From Liolophura sinensis (taxonomy: Eukaryota > Mollusca > Polyplacophora > Chitonida > Chitonidae), in NCBI RefSeq assembly GCF_032854445.1, contig NC_088305.1:1991001-2055000 (forward strand): a stretch of 64,000 nucleotides of DNA, given 5' to 3'. Under the pieces are notes generated by a model that saw nothing but the letters and a program-made list of their open reading frames with translations, ran no database searches and had not been told where the DNA came from. Below are positions 24,633 through 36,019 of the stretch, in pieces. The position numbers and the translations under genes were made by a program. Each line of letters begins with the position of its first letter. The stretch's first letter is position 1.

Positions 24633-26687
24633 TTGTTTGTACTATCAATGATAATGATGCTCATCATGACCTGTTACCAAGATTTAATACAGTCTGCAGA
24701 TATCTGGCTGAAGTACATGACAGATTTTCATGCTTTCTGAAAAAATTTCTGAAAAATTAATCAAACCTCACAAAAATGTCACGGGTGACCCTACAAGACA
24801 GATAAATCAATCAGGACTTTAGGTGAAATACGGTACTGCTTTCATGTGGCATGAAGTGGTATCTAAAATGCATAAGTAAAATAGAGATCTGGTGATGTAT
24901 GAGATGCACAAAAACTGTTCATTAGTATGCGCAGCCCACATATAGTTAGGAGAGCCATAAGGTTATTAAGGACCAGTTGTAATTTAGACTGTCTATTTGC
25001 AGTGGAAGACACGGTTCAATTCCAAGACTGATCAGGGCGTCCAAACTTTTGATGATTAACTGTTATTGTACATGTACTGCCTCCGTAGGCAGTTTTGATA
25101 GTCTGAGCAGTGACCAGCATACAGAGTCTGTGTGGTGTCTTAGAAATGGCATTCCAGTGACCAGCATATAGAGTCTGTGTGGTGTCTTAGAAATGGCATT
25201 CCAGTGCTCAGTACACACAGTACACGCAGTCATGATTTGAGGAAAATAATGCTGATAAAGAAAGCGTGTGTGTACAGTACAAGGAGTGTGTGTACAGTAC
25301 AGTATCGGTAGCTCACATAAAGTGACTTTTGGTGTTCTGAATGACATGTAGTACTTGTCATTACATCTTCCCATAACTCCTATTTATTAAATGGTCTGTG
25401 TTGCTCTATAGGATGTATCACGTCTACATGTATGCTCCCTTTTAGCGGCGCTCCGTATTGATTTAGTTAGTGACAGCAATTATGCTTGGCTTCAGGTTGC
25501 TTTTTTTTTCTCACCTATAACCTCTTAATTTGTTGACTTTTATCTGATTTGTGATACTAATGTGCTCTTGATGCAGATGCCTTCTAAATGTCTCCCCTGA
25601 GTGATGTTAGAGACACCAGAGCAAACATAAGGCTTTAACCTGATACAAGGCTTTCTGCATGTCCTGAGGGTCACATTAGGCCAGTCAATAAAATTTTCTG
25701 TTTGTGATACATGGCCATTTATTTAAATGCGTTTGACCTAAAAATTGTGTTGTACGTGTAGCGTAGATTATATGTAATTTTGCTTCCAGGATAATTTTAA
25801 GATCAACAGAACTCTCACTATTGGGAAAGTTGAGTCACTCAGCCATGGAAGAAGTTTTAGGTTATTTACGGTACTGGTATTTATTTATGTTTTACAGAAC
25901 CGCACTGGTTCAGTTGAGATTGCACTGATCTCCCAAGGAGCAGCCGGGAAATTCAATTCTGACAGTGCTTATGACACAATATAGACACTAATACCTAAGG
26001 CTTCATCACCTGTTTTGGAAATTTCCATCCACTGGTAAATGTACCCTTGGAGAATAGTAGCTTTCTGTTTGGCTCTGGATTGATGGCATTTTCCCATGTT
26101 TCATTCTGGTAATTCAGTGTCAGCAGGTACTGGTGTTTTGTTGTGGTTAGCAGTAAAGTCAAGAGCCTGATTCCCCAACCTCAGCTGTTCACTCTTTCTC
26201 ACTGCCTTTTTGGCCAAATATAAAGCTGTTGGGTATGTCTGGCCATTTAGATGATGTAGCTGATATGGAGATAGGCTGGAGATCCACTTTCCATCCACCA
26301 GTATGAGGTATATGTTAAAGGGGCTTTTTGTTTCATGGAAGGGGGGGGGAGGAGGAGGAGGGATGTGTGGGAATTAAAATTTGTCAGTAATACTGCTTCT
26401 GACGCCCCCCCACCCTCCAAATTCACCCAGAAAATATGCATTATTAGGAGCAAATAAGGATCTTGATATATTACTTTGGGGCCTGAGACTCGAAGGGTAT
26501 CATCCATTCCTGCCTCCCGTACAAACTTGAATAGACTGTTCTGTGATCAATAGAACTGTCAGAAACCGGAGGAATGAGTCATTTATCCAAGAGCAGAATT
26601 TTACATGTAGGCCATTGAAGGAGGGTGGTTTAGTAAATAATGGTGGGTGAGCCGATCAATCGTGTTACCTGGTGCTTGCTTTAACAA
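24633..26687. other. Non-coding tract; 47-bp duplication; family A fragments
   Basis: There is no recognisable exon. A direct duplication lies at about 25107-25204 (core GAGTCTGTGTGGTGTCTTAG). A tRNA-like GGTTCAATTCC occurs near 25013. Partial family A ends occur at about 25798-25885 (GTTTTAGGTTATTTACGGTA) and near 26548 (AATAGAACTGTCAGAAACCG). A G-run and GGA-rich patch lies at 26341-26362. Confidence 0.5.
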
Positions 26688-26888
26688 TGTAGTCACATTA
26701 CCATATAACTGCGCTCGCTGTGAGTTCATGCCCAGCTCACGCTGGCTCCCTCTCCGGGCGTACGTGGGAAGGTCTTGCAGCAACCGGCAGATGGTCGTGG
26801 GTTTCCCTCCCGCCATACTACTGGCCGCCGGCATATAAGTGAAATGTTCTTAATTATGGCGTAAAATGCCAATCAAATAAGTAAATAA
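26688..26888 (+). mobile_element. SINE family 1 copy, 5' truncated
   Basis: It starts inside the head (CGCTCGCTGTGAGTTCATGC), then has CCCAGCTCACGCTGGCTCCC, GGCAGATGGTCGTGGGTTTC, CATACTACTGGCCGCCGGCA and the tail AATGCCAATCAAATAAGTAA. Its tail ends about nine bases before the left terminus of the CACTA-like element. Confidence 0.87.
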
Positions 26889-26897
26889 CTCTTAACC

Positions 26898-26934
26898 CCC
26901 AAGAAACATAAAAGCATTGGACCAATATTGGCAC
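26898..26934 (+). repeat. Left (3') terminal inverted repeat of the CACTA-like element
   Basis: A 37-bp segment starts CCCAAGAAACATAAAAGCAT and is followed by TGGACCAATATTGGCAC. It matches the reverse complement of 39576-39612 at about 27 of 37 positions. Immediately outside are CC and then the tail of a SINE, which gives a tight outer limit. Confidence 0.7.
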
Positions 26935-27215
26935 GCTGACACGTATTCAATTGGGCCATTTGGGGAAACAATTATCGGACCAATACACGTTTTGCACAGT
27001 GGCGCGGCACTGGTCCAGTACTGGTTTGGGAATTTCACCATTATGTATCCATTTTTAAACATGCATTGGACCAGTGTAGTAATACATTGATTGGCCCAGA
27101 GTTGCATAAAGTTATTAGGCCAATACAGCGCCAATCTTTGTAAGAATAGGGCCAGTACAGTACATTTAGAATTGGGCCAATGTACTCTTTGCTCATAACT
27201 GGTCCTAAACAGATA
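26910..27215. repeat. Left subterminal repeat cluster (TGGNCCA motifs)
   Basis: About ten short motifs occur in roughly 300 bp: ATTGGACCAATATT, ATTGGGCCATTT, ATCGGACCAATACA, TGGTCCAGTACTGG, ATTGGACCAGTGTA, ATTGGCCCAGAG, TTAGGCCAATACAG, AGGGCCAGTACAG, ATTGGGCCAATGTA and ACTGGTCC. The core TGGNCCA is near palindromic. Such clusters are the expected binding platform for a CACTA DNA-binding protein. Open frames seen here on the minus strand come from the repetition. Confidence 0.8.
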
Positions 27216-27641
27216 TAGTGAAGACCCAGAATGCTTATCCCCAATCAAATCCATTGCTTTTCCTAGGAATAAAAGTAATCATTCAGCGACATTTGTTAAA
27301 TTGATATTTGCAGTAACCCTACCTTGATATTTTTTTAACCTTTTTCTATTGGTCGACAAGAAAGCAACATATATGCCAAACAGTACGACTGTCAAAACCT
27401 TCGGCTTTAAGGTTGAAAATGTTACCATAACGGCTCTTGGCAAAAGGTTTGATGAAGAATACAAACTGGTGGGAGACCAGTGAATCACCAAAACAGTTTC
27501 AGAACTTATTTACATTTATAAAGTAAGGAACTCAACCAACATGTATATGTAAGTTTCAAATAGTTTAATTGATCCCACCTGCACCAATGGCACAAAAAGA
27601 GTTGACTCTTAAATCAAGCACAGGAAAATAGCTCGGACCGA

Positions 27642-30600
27642 TCAAAGTTCATTTTCAGTGATTTCAGCGATTTTGCTGTTTTCCGAAACAGTCACTACTG
27701 ACACAGTGGCTTGAGACTCAGCGCGCCTCTTCCTGCCCCCATGCCTGTCGCAGGCGTTGCGAAGCCATATCATCATTTCTCTCTCGACCTGGTCTTCTGT
27801 TGTTTTGAAGGCAACGTTCTTCAGCATCGCTTCTGTGAACACACATTTCACAAGGCAAATTAACTGCCAGTTTCTTTGAATACAACTGTATCGAAATAAC
27901 TACACGTCAACATGTATAGAATCATCCTAGGCAAACTGAAAGTTTCTGAGAATAAGCCCATTTAAAGAAACAAAACAACTGGCTTTCAAATTATCCAATT
28001 CGAGATGGTTTGAGATCACGGGATGTCTTTATGAGGCCAGCTTGTACTACTGATCATGTGAATAATTTGTATGCATTCACACTCAAAAAATATCACATAG
28101 GCCTTACTCAAGATGCTGAGGGGCAAGCATACTTAAACTAAAGGGGCACCTCAGACGGTTGGGTAACCTAACTTTACCCATTTATAGCTACTTCTGATAA
28201 AAATGGCACTTTCAAGGCAAATTTTGGAAGGACAGTGTCAAGAGGTCGGATTCTGTAATACGGTTGATTAGAACTGGTCATAATTTTTCATGAACATTAT
28301 TCATTCGCCTGTTTGCCGATCCCATTCTGCTACTCTTGTCGGAATAAAATACTGTTTATTGTTTTCTCACAATAGCGTACCTTATACCGACGACACAACA
28401 CAGCATCAAGACAAACACCAGTGTAAATGACATCACAGTACAATGCACAAGTGACATTAAGCCATCTTTCCTACGTCGGTTACACTATTAAGGTTTTGTA
28501 TATGCCGCTCTTTTAATGTATCTGTTTTTCCAATCTTATAAAATGACAAGTTCAACTAAATCCCTTTATAGTATGTAACGAGTTTTGTAACCAGCAGTAA
28601 TTGACCAATCCAATAACCAAGAAATTACTTAAAGGGGCTATACCGGATATTTTCAGCAAAAAAAAATTGATAGTCACAAATCAATCAAATCTTATGTTAT
28701 TGGTAAAGAACTAGGCAAAATAATACTTCCCACCAAAAATCAGCCTCATCCATGCACGTTTTAGCCCGTTGATTAAGTTGATAAAATTGCTAATTCGACC
28801 CGAATTAACGGTTTTATTGAACTTTATCTGCTGTTCTAAACACTAAGGCGTGCATCAATGAGCCTGATTTATGGTAGAGGGCAATATTTTGGGCTGTTCT
28901 TTAATAATGGCATAGGATTGGATTGATTTGCGACTACCACTTCCACTTTTTGCTGAAAATGTCCGGCATAGCCCGTTTAAAAGAAAAGAAAATAAGGCCT
29001 CACCGAAGTTTATCGTCATATGAAAGGCAATAAAAAATTGTTGGTAAAAATATTTTTATTATTTTTCTACGATTTTTCCTCACCAGGTTATAAGCGTTTG
29101 AAATTTTAGATTCAATGGAGGCCTGTTTCGGCCATAAAAAGGTCCAGTGATGTCATAATTCTGCTTTCATTTCTGTAGATCATACATGTTGGATGGATAC
29201 TACGTCTTCGATTAAAATGATTTGGGTGATATTGGCTTGCGTATTAAATCATGAAAGTTTGATGCCGGAATAAACAATTGCTGCGGAATTAACAAATTCC
29301 TGTGACGTCACTGGTTCTTCGGTTCTCAATAGGCTTCCATAAAGTCAAATTTTCAAATCCTCATAACTTTGTAAGAAAAAATCGCAGACAATAAATAAAA
29401 ATATTTTTGTGAACCATTTTTCATTTGAGACTAACTTGTTATCAACCCTTACTATGCTTTTAAGGTCTTTGTGGCATAACAAAAGAATTGGCAGAATACT
29501 CTGTGTTCAATTCGGAATTGCAATACCCTTTGTATAATTTGCGAAATGTAGCAAGGTACCTAAATATAGAGTCAAAATGAATTGTATGTCTTTTCTCGGA
29601 GTTGTTAACTTGCTATAATAGCAATGTTGATGAGTGGAAATTCTAATATTATAATTTGCGCCCTGCATACTATTACAGGTACTGTTGTGTTATTTGTGTC
29701 AACTAACAGCCTAGATAATGGATTATCAAACGGAATTAAGGGAGAAGCCAAGCAACGTTCCAACTGGATAGGCAAAATTGAAACTGGTCCCATTTTATCG
29801 GGCTATTTTCAACAGTTTTAACATGAGTGAGATAGGAAAATTTCAATTTTGGACACCCTTCTCAAGAAAAATGACCTCTAAACGGGCAAATTGGACACCT
29901 TGCTTCAGATTTCTGGCTAAACCCCTGAGCCGAAGGCTGGAGCCCAAAAACAACTGGGTCAATTCATCAAGGCGACCTGATGACCCTGACAGGATTTATT
30001 ATGGGAAATAGAAATAAAAGTCTCCTTCAGGGCCTCTAATCAACTACATAATGGACAATCAGTATGGACCAGTTGTTTGAGCGTTCATGCCTGCCGCTTT
30101 GCCTGTCAAACAAAAGGTCAATTCTGTAAGATAGTGCATTATTTAAGCGATTGAATCACCTGACAGGATTTTATTTCATTAAGTGTAAGAAAACTAAAGA
30201 ACCACAATTATCCTAGCTTAAAGGCCTTTCATTCACCTGTATAGTTGCACGCACTTTGAAATTACGACTTGCAACACCACAATCAACTGCCAATTATGGT
30301 AGTTACTTGGAGCTGCCATTTTTGATCTCCTAGACTCTTCTTCTTTGTAGGTAGGGATTGTTTCAAGCACTTTTTATGATCAGGACAGTTCAACTTATAT
30401 TTCTAAAAGCACTGTTACGATCTCCCATCTCTATTAAATGTAACAAAAAGCAACAACATAATTTGAAGGGATAGTACATAAAGAATTTTTTTTAACTTAT
30501 TCCACGACAGAACATAGTTCAGTTCAATGTTGGCAGCTCCCAGTAATTAGCATAATTAGCAGTTTACCATGCTACCAAAAGTACAACCAACTATAGAATG

Positions 30601-33600
30601 AGGAACGAAAGCCCTTTTAGCTAGGATACTTGTGGTTCTTTAGTTTTCTTCCCCTCAAAATACAAGACTGAGGTAAAACAGACAAAATGAACATTCTTCA
30701 ACTCCAATTAGGTCATGAAAAAAAAAGAGAGAATGAAAAACTATAATATTTAACCCACCAATCACCAATGCGATAGATGGGAAGCAAATTGCCAAGGACC
30801 AAAATGCAGGCACATAAACTTTGTCCAGGATACATTAATATCAAAAACAAATGCTCAGTAAAATGCTTACTTTTCATTGCAGCGCATAGGCGCAGACCAC
30901 CAAATGCTCTCTTCGGTTCAGTCTGCTGACCTTTCCAGCCCTTCCTCCCTGCCCAATTAAGGTTCAGAGCAACATTATGGGATATGGTTTGAGACATCAC
31001 CCGTCTGGTCGCCTCCTTAAGATTAGAACCCCCGATGAGGCTGAGTTGATTGACCTACAATAATATTACATACTGGTATAATAACCTTGTGTTGTAAAGC
31101 CAAAATAGCATTGATGGTTACCTATATTGTTTTTTTTACATCCTGAAGGTGATGCTAAGTGAAAATTTTCAAGCTGTAAAGCAATACAGTTGTTTGCCAA
31201 AAGTTGGCTAGGGTGGTGATGGGTTGGGTGGGAGTCAAGTGCTACTTCTTTGAACATGAAGCTGCGCTAACAAAAAACCCCTGGACCCGAGGGCTCAAGT
31301 AATACTAAGTGAATTCATCCCTCCTAATGCTTATCTGAGCCATGTTTATATGTGAGTATAAATTGTGCTTGAATAATAAATTGAAATTGAAATTATCACT
31401 CTAACTCCCCATACTAATTCTATTCATCAATCCTTAAGGTGAAACATCTCATGTTCCTGAAATATCATCTTGCAAATTCTGTGATGTTACTCAAGCTGCC
31501 TTACCTTATTTTCTTTCTTAACGGCACCTTAACATACTGCCACACCCAACCCCCTGTCCATTTTCCATAATAGACCATCTTTATGTACTGCCATTGCCCT
31601 TCCAATCCTCTTCCGTTAATCATTATTATGTACCAAGCCTCTCCCCTAAATCCCCCGCCGCTGATAATAGTAGGCCTAATGTACCATGCTTCCCCCCCCC
31701 CCCTCCCCATCCAAATCAGCCGCTGTGGACCATATTTATCTATGTACTCCCTCCTCCATAGATTATTATGTACCATAAGACCTCCCACCCATGTCCCCCG
31801 CCCTCTACATCTACCGGCAGCCATAGGAAGGTAGAAAAAACACATAGAATAAAGTATAAGGCACAATAGTGACATAAAATTGCCATACCAGTACAAAAAA
31901 ATTATCAGCCCACCAAGTTTCATTGAGGTAACTCAATTGGTTTTGACCACGACAATACCATTTGGAAAACACTGTAGCAGCTGGATCCAAATAAGAAATC
32001 CATCATGTCCACGAAGTTTCAACTCCGGAAATATCTGCAGCCATGTAACACCCAAGACGAGATGACCATCCCAGCATGGCATCCGTTTTGTTTACCACGT
32101 TACAAGAGAATCCTGTGATGAGTTTAGGAGCAGATGCGTTGACAAGCTCTCTTGCAGGTATAGGCACATACTGTCCAAAATCGGACAAGAATTTACTATC
32201 ATTAATATCTATCATAATAGGGCAAAAACTTCAGAAATAATTGAAGCAGCATCTTGAAGTACGAGAAGATGAGTTGTCAGCTTAAGCTTGCTTACAGATA
32301 GATGAACAGACAGACATCAACAAACTTACCAGTGATTTAGCAATTTCTTTATCTTCAATTTTGTTTTCCATTCCATCCAGCTCTTCCATGGACTTTATTG
32401 GAAAGGTATCCATCACATCTATGGTGCCACTTGATGCCTCTTTGCTGATCATCATGTTCAGCAGCTGTCTTTGGGACAAAACCTCTTTGCGGACTTCATC
32501 CAAAGATACCTGGACAGCACTGATAGCCTTTAGTATTTCTCTGTCTGTGGCTGAAAAAAGAGCATTATAACTATATTTAATGTACACGCTGTTTAGATTT
32601 AATGAAATCTGTCTACAGCTAGTGTTATTTGTTGTCACACAACTTTCAAGATCAGGCTGTTGATTTAGTTACATCATCGGTCCTTTCAGTGCGATGTGTC
32701 AGTGCGTGATGTACCGGTATTTATGCTGTTGACTAATCACATTACCTGCACAATGATTGTCTTTTTGCATTTTTGATACTATTTTGTGTACTTCACGCGT
32801 GTATTCTCGAATTCCGACTCATATCTATCGACCACAGCCTTGTGGCACTTGAATGTAAACAAATCTCCCTTGCTTGTCGCCCCTGCTTTTCAGAACGTCG
32901 CGACGTCATCAGTACGCTGCTTTATTCATACTTGCCCCTGATGACACATATTCCAGTTGATGCTGTTTATGGTTGTTTTAACGAATATTAAAAATGTGGC
33001 ATTTGACCTTGAACTCCAAAAACAAGCCTTACATGTTAAATTTGTGTAAGATAGGGACACGGTACCTTGTCGATTGTCCAGTTGTATACCAGCAGGAACA
33101 TGGAGGCTTGGAAAAGGTGGGACTGGCAGGGCTGGGGGGAGATGTTTGCGTTTAACTGGTCCGGCAACAGCTTCATCATCACCATCATCGTCTGTGTCGC
33201 TGTATAGTGTTCGCTCTTTGCGCCTGTACAGTAAGGCAATCGGTGCATTATAACATGTGTACATTATTGTTCACTATCAAATTATGATAGTGCTCTTGTC
33301 AGAAAAAAAATGCGAGTTTGGAAGCAGCGCGATCTTAATTTGCTCTGTGAAGCAAGGCTGAGATCGTTCCTTTCAGTATTTCTGTTATATGATGGCGAGT
33401 CAGTATTTCTGGGCATCCCCGGGTGGAAGAAACCCCTGGAAGAAACCAGGGTAAACCACCGACCATTGGCAAGTCACTGACAACTTCTCCACATAATCAA
33501 AGGTGGACAGCAGGAGGTCTCAAACGAATTGCAGTCCATTAATACCAATATTACCTGATTTTTCTTGGTACTTACAAGCGTTGTCGTCCACCTTGCAAAA

Positions 33601-35490
33601 GATAGCCTCATAACCAATCAGCCAAACGGCCTGGAATGAGAGAAACATTCCCTGACACTATGGGAAATCGATCCCGGGATGTCTTGACCAGCACTTCAGC
33701 AGCCAAGAGCGCTAGCCACTACTCCATGGCTGTGGGCGATAGTGTTTTAAGTTTTGATTTGTTTCTCTTTATTCTTTACAGGAGACTTATTGTTGTAATA
33801 GTGTTGTTTTAATGCTGTTCTCTCTATGTACCTTCTTGCACCCTTCCCCATTCCAACTTCATCATCTGTTTGTATGTCTGAGGTTTCCTCGGCCATTCGA
33901 AGCTTTCTTCTGCCATCCTCATAGCTATCTGCATGGAAAATGCAGAACATTTGACTGACTGACTGATTACAGTCCATTTTTATTACACCGTACTCATGAG
34001 TATTTCCCTTATATGACAGAAGGTCAGTATTTATGGTTGGGTGGAAAAAAACCAGGGAAAAACCACCAGTTGACCACCAGTTGACCTTTGGCAAGTCACC
34101 GACAACTTCCCTCCTGTATTATACAGTGATGGAATGCGCTAGTTCTCCAGCAAATGCGGCTCTGTTTTCACAGCGCTACTAGCATCATTGTTCTCGAAAA
34201 GTTTGAATTTGCATCCCAACATGTTGATCACTGGCTTCCCTGCGCCACGGCCCACAGGCAAGAATATCTGAATTAGGCGATAAGATGATAGATCAATTGT
34301 GGTTTAAACCTGACTGACCAATTGTGGTTTATCCCAGCATATTCTGGGACTTTGCTGTGGGGGGCATTTGTTCCCCAAGGCCTGGCACCTATGCATTTCA
34401 TTTTCATATTGTCCATTGTTATGTGTAAACAATACAGCGAACCGAGTTTTCTCAATTTCTTAGTTGTCAACACTTAAACAAGTATTTATTTTTACCTAAT
34501 TCTGTTCAAACCGCGCTGCTAAGGGGCATGTGTGGTAGCATATTTGCAATCACATGAACAGTTAGAATAAAACCCTGTCTGAGGTAAGTGACAGGGAGAC
34601 ATTTTCATTCGGCTGTGTGAGCCAAATATCCCAATGTCTCACACACGTCACTGCTTTGGTTATTCTCTTTCCGCTGTACGTTCATTTTGTTTTGTTTTAA
34701 CATCATTTAAGTATTCAATATTACCTTACATGTATTTGCACAACGGCCACCAACTTCATACATTGAGGAAACTAGAGCACTAGAAGTAAACCATTGCTTT
34801 GTTGCACACTTGTGATACCAGTGAAACATTGCTGCACCAATATAAGATGCTTAATTGCTATCGTTAGAGGCTATCGGTGCAGCACCTGAGATGAATTTTT
34901 TGCATGACACTTTCTGCACGACCTGTAAAACAATGCATGGAAAACCTGCCTCAAGTCATTCATCTGAGTGTGTTGTCGGCGAACATGATTGTAATGATTC
35001 ACCATCACAGAGGTTTTTTTCATTTTTTGATATCAAAAAGGAATACATTGGAGCTATTTTCTGATGGTTTGAAGGTCAAAACTGCCCCATGAATGTACAG
35101 TTCTGCAGCCTGCAGGTAACAAGAGACTAATTAATATGTGGTTTACACGTCTTAAAATGGTTAGTTTTTCCCTTTGAAGTATATGCAGCATTATTTAGAA
35201 CCTTAGAATCACCATTTTCTGAACTGTATGTCTGACATGTAATATAATGAGTTAAAATTAATAATGAAACGTTTTACATGATACTCACCACAAGCAGACA
35301 GGATGCGAATGCTGTAACTTGGCCAAGTTTTGTCAGCTGCTACTCTGTCTTTTACAGCTTTAGTTACGTTAGACATATTGCGATACGGTGGCCAAAAAGT
35401 TTTTGTCTGAGACTGTAACCAGTTGGAAGCAACAAGCTCTACTTCATCCGTCTCCACAAAAACTACGACGGCATACATTGTCAATGACAT
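27642..35490 (-). CDS. DUF4806-type accessory protein of the transposon, six coding exons, 350 aa
   Basis: The coding exons on the minus strand are 35490-35289, 33928-33832, 33223-33066, 32550-32330, 31054-30871 and 27832-27642. They sum to 1053 nt, or 350 codons plus TGA. Every intron begins GT and ends AG (donors GTGAGT, GTACAT, GTACCG, GTAAGT, GTAAGC), and the phases match at all five junctions. The N-terminus has MYAVVVFVETDEVELV and FWPPY (residues 32-36), then TWPSYSIRIL, the usual start of DUF4806 proteins. Residues about 70-152 are charged and low complexity. Residues about 155-187 look like a coiled coil (REILKAISAVQVSLDEV). DUF4806 spans exons 4 and 5: FPIKSMEELDGMENKI, then LSLIGGSNLKEATRRVM, LNLNWAGRKGWKG and RAFGGLRLC. 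A basic KRR segment lies near the end. DUF4806 has no proven activity that I know of. Its repeated company with CACTA-like transposases suggests a DNA-binding or regulatory partner, like maize TnpA, but that is inference. M5 is an alternative start. Confidence 0.85.
28633..28976. mobile_element. TTAA-flanked hairpin MITE 1, 344 bp
   Basis: The left end AGGGGCTATACCGGATATTT and the reverse complement of the right end ACGGGCTATGCCGGACATTT match closely. The inverted similarity continues inward for over 120 bp (TCACAAATCAATCAAATCTT against TCGCAAATCAATCCAATCCT), so most of the element folds on itself. TTAA flanks both sides (28629-28632 and 28977-28980). A TTAA duplication is typical of piggyBac-like or Kolobok-like non-autonomous elements. 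The superfamily cannot be fixed from this alone. Confidence 0.85.
28981..29459. mobile_element. TTAA-flanked hairpin MITE 2, about 479 bp, sharing a TTAA with MITE 1
   Basis: The left arm has AAAATATTTTTATTATTTTT, then CTACGATTTTTCCTCACCAG and GGTTATAAGCGTTTGAAATT. The reverse complement of the right arm has AAAATATTTTTATTTATTGT, CTGCGATTTTTTCTTACAAA and GTTATGAGGATTTGAAAATT. It is flanked by TTAA at 28977-28980 and 29460-29463, with ends AAAG and CTTT. Identity between the arms is lower than in MITE 1, so it is probably older. Confidence 0.72.
30185..30652. mobile_element. Hairpin MITE 3, about 468 bp
   Basis: The left arm AAGAAAACTAAAGAACCACA followed by ATTATCCTAGCTTAAAGG matches the reverse complement of the right arm, AAGAAAACTAAAGAACCACA followed by AGTATCCTAGCTAAAAGG. 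Weaker inverted similarity continues inward (CTGCCAATTATGGTAGTTAC against CTGCTAATTATGCTAATTAC). The target duplication is unclear. It has no coding capacity. Confidence 0.78.
31055..32329 (-). other. Intron 4 of the accessory gene with a C-rich degenerate repeat
   Basis: It runs from donor GTAAGTTTG to acceptor ATTATTGTAG. At 31540-31830 a pyrimidine-rich stretch repeats phrases such as TTATTATGTACC and CCTCCC, roughly every 55-60 bp, with a C-run at 31691-31702. A 140-codon minus-strand frame there is low complexity and not a domain. The frame at 32003-32215 is skipped because splicing directly from exon 4 to exon 5 rebuilds a continuous DUF4806 domain. Confidence 0.7.
33380..33735 (-). mobile_element. 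Reverse-oriented tRNA-derived SINE in intron 2
   Basis: Read on the minus strand, the head has CCATGGAGTAGTGGCTAGCG (box A-like) and GGGATCGATTTCC (box B-like). It is followed further on by GTTGTCAGTGACTTGCCAAT and GGTGGTTTACCCTGGTTTCT. The layout is a tRNA-like head plus a conserved central block. It lies inside intron 2 (33831-33224) and so was inserted into the transposon. It is related to, but distinct from, family 1. Confidence 0.68.
33929..35288 (-). other. Intron 1 of the accessory gene
   Basis: A 1360-nt intron with donor G|GTGAGT and acceptor TTTCCATGCAG. Apart from the SINE fragment at 33985-34115 I see no feature. Short frames on either strand have no recognisable domain. Confidence 0.75.
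33985..34115 (-). mobile_element. Reverse-oriented SINE fragment in intron 1
   Basis: The minus strand has AAGTTGTCGGTGACTTGCCA, GGTGGTTTTTCCCTGGTTTT, then TATAAGGGAAATACTCATGA and GTACGG. It shares its central block with the 33380-33735 copy and its end with the family 1 ATATTCTTGAGTACGG block. No head is visible. Confidence 0.68.
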
Positions 35491-35496
35491 GTATGT

Positions 35497-36019
35497 CTGT
35501 AAATAAGAAAGGATTCACAAATTCAGTACATTTACACAAATCACAATTACATTTGGGGTGTATGTCACATACAACATTGTTCTTCAATTCTTTTATAGTC
35601 CTTCACTAGACTTTTAGAAACAATAATTAAACAGTGTCATGATTAGGCTAGTTCAAGCTTGGAAAGGTTTAAATACATGTATGTACAGTATGTAGATATT
35701 TATTGTCTAATAACTGAAGTACATTTCCATTTTCAATGACAATCCCTCTAGTTGGTCCTCTAATGTTTTCACAAATATTAGAAACTTGAACCACAGTATC
35801 ATTAAATCAATATACATACATACATATATATTGGCAATGTCTGGGAAATAGAAAGTTATGGTAAGGCAGGCATTTGGGGCTTTCTCAACAAAAAGATTTG
35901 ATCAAATTATCGCTCTTGGATTAAATTTAAAAAACACACAAAAAAGACTATTGCTACTGATTCTACATGTATAAGACTCCAACCCTGCATAATGTCACGT
36001 GTATATCACTTTTCTGTAC
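35497..36019 (-). other. Possible intron linking the transposase ORF to the accessory ORF
   Basis: The transposase stop codon TAG (36022-36020) is immediately followed on the minus strand by GTACAG, a donor-like sequence. Upstream of the accessory ATG (35490) is TTATTTACAG|ACATAC, a good acceptor ending at 35497. This would be a 523-nt intron. It could join the two ORFs in one dicistronic or alternatively spliced transcript. The region shows no coding signal and includes a short ATACATAC repeat. Confidence 0.5.

Larger units (their letters stand above)
27833..30870 (-). other. Intron 5 of the accessory gene, enlarged by MITEs
   Basis: This 3038-nt intron runs from donor GTAAGC (30870) to an acceptor ending TTCACAG (27833). 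It contains three hairpin elements (28633-28976, 28981-29459, 30185-30652), which together account for over 40 percent of its length. The remaining stretches, 27835-28628 and 29464-30184, show no recognisable exon. Confidence 0.75.

Noticed and set aside
26892-27254. 120-codon minus-strand frame rich in GPI/WSN repeats
   Set aside because: Generated by the TGGNCCA subterminal repeats.
31501-31923. 140-codon minus-strand frame
   Set aside because: Low-complexity translation of a C-rich degenerate repeat in intron 4.
32003-32215. Possible extra exon of the DUF4806 gene
   Set aside because: Including it would interrupt the DUF4806 domain. Direct exon 4 to exon 5 splicing restores the domain and phase.
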